Position numbers and translations under genes: made by a program. Shown here in pieces: positions 24,660 to 33,418 of a stretch of 64,000 bases of DNA (positions within the stretch are counted from its first letter, which is position 1; each line of letters begins with the position of its first letter). The DNA is from Aridibaculum aurantiacum. Lineage in GTDB: Bacteria; Bacteroidota; Bacteroidia; Chitinophagales; Chitinophagaceae. Location: positions 935,001 to 999,000 of the forward strand of contig NZ_JAFEWC010000003.1 of NCBI RefSeq assembly GCF_017355875.1. Reading direction: 5' to 3'. Under the pieces are notes generated by a model. That model saw only the letters and a program-made list of their open reading frames with translations. It searched no databases and was not told the DNA's origin.

Positions 24660-27600
24660 ATGAGAAAATTCTACGCATCATTCCGTTCTATTGGTATGCT
24701 TGCTTTTGCTCTGTTGATTAGCAGTATTGCCATGGCGCAATCTGTAATCCGCGGCACAGTACGCGATAGCCTAATGCCACTTGAAGGAGCCTCCGTACTT
24801 CTTGAAGGACAAAATGCAGGAACCCGCACCAACAATACGGGCACTTACGAGATCAGGGTTCGTCCGGGTTCATATACCATCATCATAAGTTTTGTAGGAT
24901 ACCAGCAACAGCGGCGCGCTGTAACGGTTGGTGCCAATCAAACAGTTACTGTAGATATGACGTTGGTGAAAGAGCAAACTACACAAGTAGTAACTGTTGT
25001 CGGTTCTCGTTCTGTTACTCCTCGTACCAATATTCAAACAGCATCTCCTGTGGATGTTTTTTCTTCGCGTGAACTACAGATGACAGGACAGATAGAGCCT
25101 ACGCAAATGATCAATTTTGTTGCTCCATCATTTAATTCATCGCGCCAGACCATTGCCGATGGTACCGATCATATAGATCCAGCAACGCTTCGTGGTTTAG
25201 GCCCTGACCAGGTTTTGGTTTTGATTAATGGACGCCGCAGGCACAATACAGCTTTGCTAAACGTAAACGGTACAATTGGACGTGGTTCAGTAGGTACCGA
25301 CCTTAACAGCATACCTGCTTCCGCTATTGAGCGTATAGAAGTTTTGCGCGATGGTGCATCTTCACAATATGGCTCGGATGCAATAGCCGGCGTGGTCAAC
25401 GTTGTTTTAAAAAGAGATTTCAAAAGAACATTGGTGAACCTGCATGGCGGACAGCATTATGCAGGTGATGGCAGAACATTGGGCGCTTCATTACAACAAG
25501 CTTTTCGTTTAGGTAAAAAAGGTTTTTTAGATGTTTTTGCTGATGCACGCTGGCGCGAAGGAACCAATCGTGCAGGTGACTTCACAGGTACATGGTACTA
25601 CAATATCCCGGGCGGTGCATCACAGGCAGTAAGAGACAGTATCACACGACTTGACAACGCCTTGATACAAAGCAGGGGCATGAGCCGTAAGAATACCATG
25701 CAGGTAGGCAACTCGAAAGTGGACAATTATGGATTGATGATCAACAGCGGTATTCCACTTACTGACAGGATAAACTTCAACCTGAATGCAGGAACCAATT
25801 TCCGCCAGGGACAATCAGCAGGATTTTATCGTTTTCCAAAACAAACTACCCAGGTGATACAAGATCTGTATCCTGATGGTTTTCTTCCTTTGATCAATTC
25901 TACCATAAGAGATAACAATCTTGCAGCATCTATTGACGGTATAACCAAAGGTGGTGTAAGATGGGATTTCGGCAGCCAGTGGGGCGCCAACTCATTTCTT
26001 TTCGATATCACTAATACAAACAATGCTTCGCAGTTTGCTGAAGGCTTGAATGCACAAACAGAATTTTATGCAGGTAAACTTCGTTTTGCACAAAGCACTA
26101 CAACGCTAAACCTGAGTAAAGATTTTGGTTCGCAGCTGGGGCTAAAAAGCTTTAACCTGGCAGTAGGTGGCGAAGGAAGAATAGACCGCTACCAGATAAT
26201 GCCGGGTGAATTTGGAAGCTATGGTGACTATGCACCGGGAAGCGGCAGGGCAGTAGGAGCACAGGTATTCCCCGGATTCACACCAGCTAATGCGGTTGAT
26301 GAAAACAGGTTTGTAACTGCAGGTTATGCTGATATTGAAACTGACCTCACCAACAACTTCTTGGTGAATGTGGCAGGACGTTATGAGCACTACAGCGACT
26401 TCGGTGGCAATTTTGCTGGTAAAGCTTCTGCCCGTTATAAAATTGCAGATGCCTTTTCTATAAGAGGAACAGTGAGCAATGGTTTCCGCGCTCCTTCACT
26501 GCACCAGCGTTTCTTCAACAATGTGGCTACGCTATTTATAAACACGCCACAGGGTTTGGTGGCTTCGCAAACAGCTACGTTTAAAAATGACAGCGAAATA
26601 GCAGCTGCATTTGGAATACCTGGTTTGAAGGCTGAAAAATCGATGAACTATAGCATTGGAATTACCTCTCGTCCTTACAAGAATATCAATATCACTGTGG
26701 ATGCTTACCAGATAGAGATCAAAGACAGGATTGTTCTAAGCGGTGATTTTGACAGGAGAAACAATGCCATCGTTAACCAATTGCTGCAGCCTTTCCCTAA
26801 TGTAACCGTTGCACGTTTTTTTGCTAACGCTATTGATACTCGTACACGTGGTTTAGATGTAGTCATCAATGGAAATTATGCTATGGGCAGGGGAATACTG
26901 GATGTAACCTTAGCGGGTAACATCAACAGGACAGAAGTAATAGGTAATGTAAAAACCACAGATAAACTTCCTGCAGACTCTCTTAATTCAAACACACTTT
27001 TCAATATAGAACAGCGTGCTATCATTGAAAGAGGGCAACCGCGCAACAAGTTTATGCTGAACCTTAACTACCGCATTGGCCGCATGAGTTTCATGCTGCG
27101 CAATACAAGGTTTGGTGAAGTGTCAACTGTATTCAATGGTACAGATAGAAGACGTGATGAAACGTTTGGCGCCAAAGTGGTAACAGATGCAAGCATCTCG
27201 GTAAGACCGATCCACTGGATGAATATAACAATTGGTGCAAACAATATAGCTGATGTTTATCCTGATCCTATTCGTAATGCAGCTAATACCGGTGAAGGAA
27301 GATTTGTATACAGCCGTAATGCAACGCAGTTTGGTTTCAACGGTGGTTACTATTATACCAACCTGAATTTTGACCTTACAGATATTAAGCGTAACAGGAA
27401 GATGAAAGAAGTGCCGCAAGCACCTGTAAAAGCTACACCGCCACCGCCTCCGGCGCCTGACCGTGATGGCGATGGTGTACCTGATGCAACAGATGCTTGT
27501 CCTGACCAGGCTGGTCCTGCAAGCCTGCAAGGCTGTCCTGATCGTGATGGTGATGGAGTAGCAGACAAAGACGATCGTTGTCCTGATGTTGCAGGAATCC

Positions 27601-28154
27601 GCATTTTCCAGGGCTGTCCTGATACTGATGGCGATGGTATTGAAGATGCAAAAGACAAATGCCCTAATGTATTTGGCGTAGCTAAATACGATGGTTGTCC
27701 TGTACCTGATACTGATGGTGATGGTGTAAACGATGAATACGACCAGTGTCCTACTGTTCCAGGTTTAATTGCAAACAATGGATGTCCTGCAAAACCAAAA
27801 GAAGAGGTACAGCAGGAAGTAGATGTAAAAGCAAAACATATCTTGTTTGTAACAGGAAGTGCAAGGCTTACTACATCATCATATGGTGCATTGAATGATA
27901 TTGCTACAACCATAAAAAACGATGCAAGCCTGGAAGTGGAAATTGAAGGACATACAGATAATACCGGCGGTCAGCAACTGAATCAAAAGCTGAGCGAGGA
28001 TAGGGCTGCTTCAGTTAAAAACTACCTGGTGTCTCAAGGTGTAAGCGCAGATAAAATATCTACCACTGGTTATGGTTTTTCAAAACCAATTGCAGATAAC
28101 AAAACCGCTGCAGGCAGAGCGAAAAACAGGAGAGTAGTAATTATCATCAAATAA
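24660..28154 (+). CDS. TonB-dependent receptor fused to thrombospondin type 3 repeats and an OmpA domain
   Basis: An 1164-residue outer-membrane protein. Signal peptide about 1-26; carboxypeptidase-regulatory-like domain about 27-110 (GTVRDSLMPLEGASV...SFVGYQ); plug about 115-235 (GPDQVLVLINGRRRH; GSDAIAGVVNVVLKRDF); barrel to about 918, with FRAPSLHQRFF as a late barrel hallmark. A linker ATPPPPPAP leads into four calcium-binding-type repeats (DGDGVPDATDACPD and similar, about 935-1043), then an OmpA C-terminal domain (about 1054-1164) with EIEGHTDNTGG, LSEDRAASVKNYL and GRAKNRRVVI, which binds peptidoglycan in this family. The substrate is unknown. The fusion would tie a TonB transporter to the cell wall. 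Confidence 0.9.
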   Translation: MRKFYASFRSIGMLAFALLISSIAMAQSVIRGTVRDSLMPLEGASVLLEGQNAGTRTNNTGTYEIRVRPGSYTIIISFVGYQQQRRAVTVGANQTVTVDMTLVKEQTTQVVTVVGSRSVTPRTNIQTASPVDVFSSRELQMTGQIEPTQMINFVAPSFNSSRQTIADGTDHIDPATLRGLGPDQVLVLINGRRRHNTALLNVNGTIGRGSVGTDLNSIPASAIERIEVLRDGASSQYGSDAIAGVVNVVLKRDFKRTLVNLHGGQHYAGDGRTLGASLQQAFRLGKKGFLDVFADARWREGTNRAGDFTGTWYYNIPGGASQAVRDSITRLDNALIQSRGMSRKNTMQVGNSKVDNYGLMINSGIPLTDRINFNLNAGTNFRQGQSAGFYRFPKQTTQVIQDLYPDGFLPLINSTIRDNNLAASIDGITKGGVRWDFGSQWGANSFLFDITNTNNASQFAEGLNAQTEFYAGKLRFAQSTTTLNLSKDFGSQLGLKSFNLAVGGEGRIDRYQIMPGEFGSYGDYAPGSGRAVGAQVFPGFTPANAVDENRFVTAGYADIETDLTNNFLVNVAGRYEHYSDFGGNFAGKASARYKIADAFSIRGTVSNGFRAPSLHQRFFNNVATLFINTPQGLVASQTATFKNDSEIAAAFGIPGLKAEKSMNYSIGITSRPYKNINITVDAYQIEIKDRIVLSGDFDRRNNAIVNQLLQPFPNVTVARFFANAIDTRTRGLDVVINGNYAMGRGILDVTLAGNINRTEVIGNVKTTDKLPADSLNSNTLFNIEQRAIIERGQPRNKFMLNLNYRIGRMSFMLRNTRFGEVSTVFNGTDRRRDETFGAKVVTDASISVRPIHWMNITIGANNIADVYPDPIRNAANTGEGRFVYSRNATQFGFNGGYYYTNLNFDLTDIKRNRKMKEVPQAPVKATPPPPPAPDRDGDGVPDATDACPDQAGPASLQGCPDRDGDGVADKDDRCPDVAGIRIFQGCPDTDGDGIEDAKDKCPNVFGVAKYDGCPVPDTDGDGVNDEYDQCPTVPGLIANNGCPAKPKEEVQQEVDVKAKHILFVTGSARLTTSSYGALNDIATTIKNDASLEVEIEGHTDNTGGQQLNQKLSEDRAASVKNYLVSQGVSADKISTTGYGFSKPIADNKTAAGRAKNRRVVIIIK

Positions 28155-28174
28155 TTCAATGATATTTTAATGAG

Positions 28175-28207
28175 AAAGCAGCCTCGCAAGGGGCTGCTTT
28201 TTCTTTT
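28175..28207 (+). terminator. Rho-independent terminator after the receptor-OmpA gene
   Basis: Stem AAAGCAGCC/GGCTGCTTT with a short TCGCAAGG loop region, followed by TTCTTTT. Confidence 0.9.
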
Positions 28208-28282
28208 AAATACAGGCTGCTGTTGCCTCTGTTTTAGTTGAATAATTATTTCTATTTTACTGCCACTACCAAAACTACTACT

Positions 28283-29977
28283 GTGAAAAAATTATTGATC
28301 CTACTGTTTTCGCTGGGCAGTACATGTATGATTACTGCACAGGTCCCGCTGGAAAGGCTGCCTGATGGTGGTGGTGCTTTCTCTTTTGAAGGACACCAGG
28401 ATGAAATGACACCTGCTCAACGGGCTGAAATAGTACGCATGCTAAAAGCCAATGAGCAAATGCTAAAGGAGAGAGGTCTCCTGCAGCCGCCAACGCAGCG
28501 CCCTGGCTCTATTGCTTTTCAACCGCCGCTACGACAAAAGGCCGGCTTCAACGACAATGGCTTCTTTGGAGTATCTTATTTTGTAGATCATAACCCTGGT
28601 GTTCCTAACCAACTGCTCGATTACCAATGTGGCAACCGTACATACGACATGGGCTCAGGCTATAATCATAAAGGAACGGATATGTACCTCTGGCCCTTTG
28701 CATGGAAGAAGATGTCAAATGGAGCAGTAGAGGTGGTAGCCGCTGCCGCAGGAACCATAGTTGGCAAAATGAATGGCAACTACGACCTGAACTGTGCTTT
28801 CTGTACGAGTAGCTGCCAATGGAATGCCGTTTACATTATACACGACGATGGCTCTGTAGCATGGTATGGCCACCTGAAGAATAACAGCCTCACCAGCAAA
28901 CCAATTGGTACAACGGTGGCAGCTGGAGAATATTTGGGTGTTGTGGGAAGTTCTGGAAATAGCACCGGGCCTCACCTGCATTTGGAAATATATACCAACA
29001 CTAACTACGACCAGCTTGTAGATCCATATGGTGGCAACTGCAACAGCATGAATGGTACTACCAGCTGGTGGCAAAACCAGGAGCCGTACCGCGTTTCTAC
29101 GCTAAATAAAATAATGACACATGGCGCTGCACCATTATTAGGTTCCTGCCCGGCTAATGAGGTGGTGAATGAACAGGTAAATTTCGTCAACAGCCAGACC
29201 GTTTACCTTGGAAGTTATTACCGCGATCAGCAGAACATGCAGCAGACAGTTCACACCATTCTACGGCCAGATAATACCGTCTATCAAACATGGACGCAAA
29301 CGGCTGCCACAACCTATAACTTTTCTTATTGGTACTATTCTATTGTCCTTCCAGGTGCTGCACCTTCTGGCGTTTGGAAGTATAAAGTAAACTACAACGG
29401 CACCGAGCAGGTAACTGACTTTGCAGTGAATACTATCCTGCCATTGCAGCTTATTTCATTCAATGCCACACGACAAGGATCAGTTGTAAAACTTGATGTG
29501 TCTACGCAGCATGAAACCAATGTCTCCCATTTCAATCTTCTCCGCTCCGCCGACGGCAGAAATTATAATTCCGTTGGAAAATTGGCAGCACGCAACGAAG
29601 TGGCTAATCATTATAATTGGAGGGATGAGAAGCCTGTTGCAGGTACAAATTATTACAAGCTAGAAATGGTGGATAAAGATGGTATCATCAAACATTCAGA
29701 TGTAAGACAGGTGAAGATGATTATGGAAGGAATGTTCACATCTGTAGCCGGTAATCCTTTTATCAAGAGTATTTCACTCCAGGTAAAAGAGCGCCTGAAG
29801 GATGCGCAGTTGCAACTGGTAAACATGAATGGACAGGTTGTTTGGCAGAAAGACAGGCTACAATTGCAGCAGGGCTATATACAGATTGATGCTGCTTCAT
29901 TGGCACGTGGTGTATACCAGTTGATTGTTCGGGTACGAAATGAAGTAGTGGATCGACACACGGTGGTGAAGCAATAA
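28283..29977 (+). CDS. Secreted M23 (LytM) metallopeptidase with T9SS-type C-terminal domain
   Basis: Start chosen at GTG 28283 (564 aa) because it gives a normal signal peptide (MKKLLILLFSLGSTCMITAQ); a TTG at 28238 would add 15 polar residues. The M23 zinc site is visible in YNHKGTDMYLW (H-x3-D) and STGPHLHLEIY (HxH), with AWYGHLKNN between. M23 enzymes cut peptidoglycan cross-links or peptides. After residue about 395, LISFNATRQGSVVKLDV and LARGVYQLIVRVRNEVVDRHTVVKQ look like a type A sorting domain for T9SS export. It follows its own upstream terminator, so is transcribed separately. Confidence 0.85.
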   Translation: MKKLLILLFSLGSTCMITAQVPLERLPDGGGAFSFEGHQDEMTPAQRAEIVRMLKANEQMLKERGLLQPPTQRPGSIAFQPPLRQKAGFNDNGFFGVSYFVDHNPGVPNQLLDYQCGNRTYDMGSGYNHKGTDMYLWPFAWKKMSNGAVEVVAAAAGTIVGKMNGNYDLNCAFCTSSCQWNAVYIIHDDGSVAWYGHLKNNSLTSKPIGTTVAAGEYLGVVGSSGNSTGPHLHLEIYTNTNYDQLVDPYGGNCNSMNGTTSWWQNQEPYRVSTLNKIMTHGAAPLLGSCPANEVVNEQVNFVNSQTVYLGSYYRDQQNMQQTVHTILRPDNTVYQTWTQTAATTYNFSYWYYSIVLPGAAPSGVWKYKVNYNGTEQVTDFAVNTILPLQLISFNATRQGSVVKLDVSTQHETNVSHFNLLRSADGRNYNSVGKLAARNEVANHYNWRDEKPVAGTNYYKLEMVDKDGIIKHSDVRQVKMIMEGMFTSVAGNPFIKSISLQVKERLKDAQLQLVNMNGQVVWQKDRLQLQQGYIQIDAASLARGVYQLIVRVRNEVVDRHTVVKQ

Positions 29978-30075
29978 GAAATATTACAGGCTGTTTTACC
30001 GAAAATATTCTCCGTCACATAAGATGTAAAATTACGATTACCTGTAATTATTTCTTAGCTGAACCTTTTTATCAA

Positions 30076-30477
30076 CTACTTTATGGTATATGTTAAACCA
30101 ACAGTAGATACCATATTCTGTCCCTGTAAATCTGTTGATGAATATGTTTTTTCTGCTTTTACTTCCCCATTGATAGAAATTCTCAATGTAGCACTCCCCG
30201 GTGCAGTGAGGTAAATATTTGCAGGGGCCATATAGATATCCAGTGGCCTATATTCTGTATTGACTGTTTTAGTATGGTCCCAGGAAGTTGATCCTGCCGA
30301 CAATCCAGGGATAGACGCAATTTCTTGCAAACCTATTTTGGTAGCTACCAAATTGAAAGGCGCAGTGGCTGGAGCTGTGGAAGTGATCTCGAATTTTACA
30401 ATAAATTCAGTTTGTTTTTTACAGCCGGTAACAAGGAGGCATAGCAGCAATAGAGAAAAAAGAAAGGAAATTTTCAT
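30076..30477 (-). CDS. Lipoprotein of unknown function (133 aa)
   Basis: Signal peptide MKISFLFSLLLLCLLVTGC with lipobox LVTGC (Cys19) followed by KKQ. The remaining 114 residues look like one beta-sandwich (FIVKFEITSTAPATAPFNLV; ATLRISINGEVKAEKTYSS). Such small lipoproteins are common surface or periplasmic proteins in Bacteroidota. It is divergent from the M14 peptidase gene. Family not recognised. Confidence 0.7.
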   Translation of the reverse strand: MKISFLFSLLLLCLLVTGCKKQTEFIVKFEITSTAPATAPFNLVATKIGLQEIASIPGLSAGSTSWDHTKTVNTEYRPLDIYMAPANIYLTAPGSATLRISINGEVKAEKTYSSTDLQGQNMVSTVGLTYTIK

Positions 30478-30588
30478 TTCAGTTAGTTAGGTTTTGGAGC
30501 TTTGAATGTAAGTAATTAATCTATTTATACGGGGCATAGATCCAGCATGTGCTTTTTCCAACTTATTTTCACGGCACTAAAAGTCTTT

Positions 30589-33081
30589 ATGAAAAATATC
30601 GTCGTAGTATTCTTTTCTATTGTGCTGGCAAGTGGTGTTTCAGCACAAACATTACAAAGTCCCGAACAGTTTTTAGGTTATAAAGTAGGAACGAGGTTCA
30701 CGCCTCATCATAAGATTGTTGCCTATGTACGGTCTGTGGCCCAGGCTGTGCCGTCGCAGGTAAAAGTGGAGAAATATGGAGAGACCTATGAAGGACGGGA
30801 CCTTTTGCTGGCATACATAGGTAGTGCTGCCAATATCCAACGGCTTGAAGCCATCCGCACAAACAACCTGCAACTGGCAGGATTGGCAAATGGTAATGCA
30901 CCGCTGGCCAATGCACCGGCTATTGTCTGGTTGAGTTACAATGTGCATGGCAACGAACCATCTTCTTCGGAAGCAGCAATGTTGGCATTGCATGCTTTGG
31001 TAGATCCTACCAATACACAAACAAAGAAATATTTAGAAAATACAGTTGTTATCATTGATCCATGTCTAAATCCTGATGGCCGCGATCGTTATGTGAATTG
31101 GTATTCTTCAGTGGCTGCCAAAACACCAGATCCTAATCCACAGGCGCGTGAACATAGTGAGCCATGGCCAGGCGGCAGAAGCAATCACTACAACTTTGAC
31201 CTGAACCGCGATTGGGCATGGCAAACGCAGGTGGAAACACGGCAGCGCATTGTAAAATATAACCAGTGGATGCCGCATGTTCACGTAGATTTTCACGAAC
31301 AGTTTCACAACAACCCTTATTATTTTGCCCCTGCTGCAGAACCATTTCACGAGGTGATCACTCCATGGCAGCGCTCGTTCCAGACTACTATCGGTATAAA
31401 CAATGCACGCTACTTCGATCAGCAGGGTTGGTTGTTCTTTACCAAAGAAAGCTTCGACCTGTTGTACCCATCTTATGGCGATACTTATCCTACTTACAAC
31501 GGTGCAATTGGTATGACATACGAACAGGCAGGCCATAGCAGGGGCGGACTTGCTATACGAACAGATGTAGGTGATACGCTTACGCTGGTCGATCGTGCAC
31601 AGCACCATTTTACCACTTCTATCTCTACAGTGGAAGTAGCATCGCAGCACGCGGGTCAGTTGGTAAATGAGTTTAAAAAGTTCTTTGACGATAGCCGAAG
31701 CGGCAAAGGCAACCAGTACAAGACTTACATTATGACCAGCGACAACGAAGAAAAACTTCGCAAGCTGGCTGAATTGCTTACGCTTAATGGCATTAGCTAT
31801 GGCTCCACCAGGACTTCCGGCGTTCGCGGCATGAACTACAACAACAGCAAGATGGAAAACGTAAACCTGAAGCGTTTCCACATAGCAGTCAGTACGGCAC
31901 AGCCACGTTCGGTGCTGGCAAAAGTTTTATTAGATCCTCATACTGCTCTGCCTGATTCTAATACTTACGACATCACTGCCTGGGCACTTCCTTATGCACA
32001 TGGGGTAGATGCCTATGCCGTAAGAGAAGCATTGCCTATTCAACCTGCAGGAGCCTGGGGTGAGGCGCAGGCTTTTGAGAATTCAAGCTATGGCTATCTC
32101 ATCAAGTATAATTCTGTAGCTGGTGTTCGTATGATGAGCGAGTTGCTCCGCGAAGGCATCCGCATCCGTTATGCAGAGCAGCCATTTACCTACAAAGGCA
32201 AGCAATACAGCCGTGGAACGATGATCGTACTGGTGCAGGGCAATAAGCCAGCTCTGCATGAAACACTTACTCGACTTGCACGTACCAATGTAGTAGAGAT
32301 AGATCCCTTACGTTCAGGTTTTATGGAGCAAGGTCCTGATGTTGGCTCGCCGTATATGCGCTATGTGCAAACGCCACGTGTAGCGCTTGTAACTGGCGAG
32401 CAGGTTTCTTCCTTATCTGCAGGCCAGGTATGGCACTTTTTCGAACAGCAGATAAATTATCCTGTTACGCTTATCAATGCATCTGATATAGGAAGAGCCA
32501 ACCTGCAGGATTTCAATGTTATCATTTTTCCTGATGGTTATTTCAAGGCATTTGGAGAGGAAAGCACCAACAATAAGTTGAAAGATTATGTACGTGGCGG
32601 TGGTAGAATAATAGCAATGGAAAATGCGGTGCAGTTGATGGCTGGGAAAGATTGGGGGCTGAAGCAAAGGGAGGAAAAGCCGGAAGAAAAATCAACGTAT
32701 GCTAACCTCCGCACATATGCTAACCGTGAAAGGGAAGGATTGACTGATCATATACCAGGTGCTATCTACCGGGTTCACCTGGATAGAACACACCCGCTTG
32801 CTTTTGGCTACGACAGTACTTATTACAGCTTAAAACTGAATGGTGATGTGTACGAGTACATGAAGGATGGCTGGAATGTTGGCTACTTCAAACGTGATAA
32901 TTATGTAACAGGGTTTGCTGGCACAAACGTAAAGGCCAGGCTGGTGGATGGATTGAACTTTGGCGTACAGGAAATGGGCCGCGGATCAGTTATATATTTT
33001 GTAGATGATCCATTATTCCGCGCCTTCTGGGAAAATGGAAAACAGTTGTTTGCTAATGCTGTTTTTTTGGTGGGGCAGTAG
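30589..33081 (+). CDS. Secreted M14 family zinc carboxypeptidase
   Basis: An 830-residue protein; the ATG at 30589 gives a signal peptide ending VSAQ, while the frame is open from an ATG at 30547 with a less typical N-terminus. The M14 zinc-binding pair lies in VWLSYNVHGNEPSSSEAAM (HxxE), followed by DPCLNPDGRDRYVNW and the third ligand His near HVHVDFHEQFHNNPYYF. The Glu of GMTYEQAGH is the likely catalytic base. From about residue 590 a glutamine-amidotransferase-like region (VIIFPDGYFKAFGEE; YVRGGGRIIAMENAV) is attached, an arrangement known in Bacteroidota M14 proteins. Substrate peptide unknown. Confidence 0.87.
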   Translation: MKNIVVVFFSIVLASGVSAQTLQSPEQFLGYKVGTRFTPHHKIVAYVRSVAQAVPSQVKVEKYGETYEGRDLLLAYIGSAANIQRLEAIRTNNLQLAGLANGNAPLANAPAIVWLSYNVHGNEPSSSEAAMLALHALVDPTNTQTKKYLENTVVIIDPCLNPDGRDRYVNWYSSVAAKTPDPNPQAREHSEPWPGGRSNHYNFDLNRDWAWQTQVETRQRIVKYNQWMPHVHVDFHEQFHNNPYYFAPAAEPFHEVITPWQRSFQTTIGINNARYFDQQGWLFFTKESFDLLYPSYGDTYPTYNGAIGMTYEQAGHSRGGLAIRTDVGDTLTLVDRAQHHFTTSISTVEVASQHAGQLVNEFKKFFDDSRSGKGNQYKTYIMTSDNEEKLRKLAELLTLNGISYGSTRTSGVRGMNYNNSKMENVNLKRFHIAVSTAQPRSVLAKVLLDPHTALPDSNTYDITAWALPYAHGVDAYAVREALPIQPAGAWGEAQAFENSSYGYLIKYNSVAGVRMMSELLREGIRIRYAEQPFTYKGKQYSRGTMIVLVQGNKPALHETLTRLARTNVVEIDPLRSGFMEQGPDVGSPYMRYVQTPRVALVTGEQVSSLSAGQVWHFFEQQINYPVTLINASDIGRANLQDFNVIIFPDGYFKAFGEESTNNKLKDYVRGGGRIIAMENAVQLMAGKDWGLKQREEKPEEKSTYANLRTYANREREGLTDHIPGAIYRVHLDRTHPLAFGYDSTYYSLKLNGDVYEYMKDGWNVGYFKRDNYVTGFAGTNVKARLVDGLNFGVQEMGRGSVIYFVDDPLFRAFWENGKQLFANAVFLVGQ

Positions 33082-33153
33082 GTAGCTGACGGCTTTCAGC
33101 TATCAGCAGTCAGCTTTCAGAAATCAGGAAGCTAAAGTGAATCCGGCCAAGCA

Positions 33154-33220
33154 GAAAAAAAAACTAGAAACTAGAAACAAGAAACAAAAAACCAGGAACC
33201 AGGAAACAGAAACCAGTTCC
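33154..33220. repeat. GAAAC-AGAAAC-CAGGAAC repeat tract
   Basis: Tandem variants of a heptamer (CCAGGAA, CTAGAAA, AGGAAAC). The same family recurs at 38333-38414 and 58742-58792. Confidence 0.75.
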
Positions 33221-33235
33221 CGCTCATTACTCAAA

Positions 33236-33274
33236 AAAAAAGCACCTCTTCCAAACGAAGAGGTGCTTTTTTTA
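33236..33274. terminator. Bidirectional terminator between M14 and S9 genes
   Basis: Stem AAAGCACCTCTT/AAGAGGTGCTTT style with CCAAACG loop, A-run on the left and T-run on the right, so it can serve both convergent genes. Confidence 0.9.
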
Positions 33275-33363
33275 TAAATGAAAAATGAAAAATTAAAAAT
33301 TAGAACGAAGCTTGTGCTAGTCCTGAATTTATTCGATAATCATCACTTAGATCATAATTCATA

Positions 33364-33405
<42 letters not shown>

Positions 33406-33418
33406 GTTCATATTTTAT

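Noticed and set aside
31108-31881. Minus-strand frame of 257 codons opposite the M14 peptidase
   Set aside because: Antisense shadow; the plus-strand frame has zinc-site motifs.
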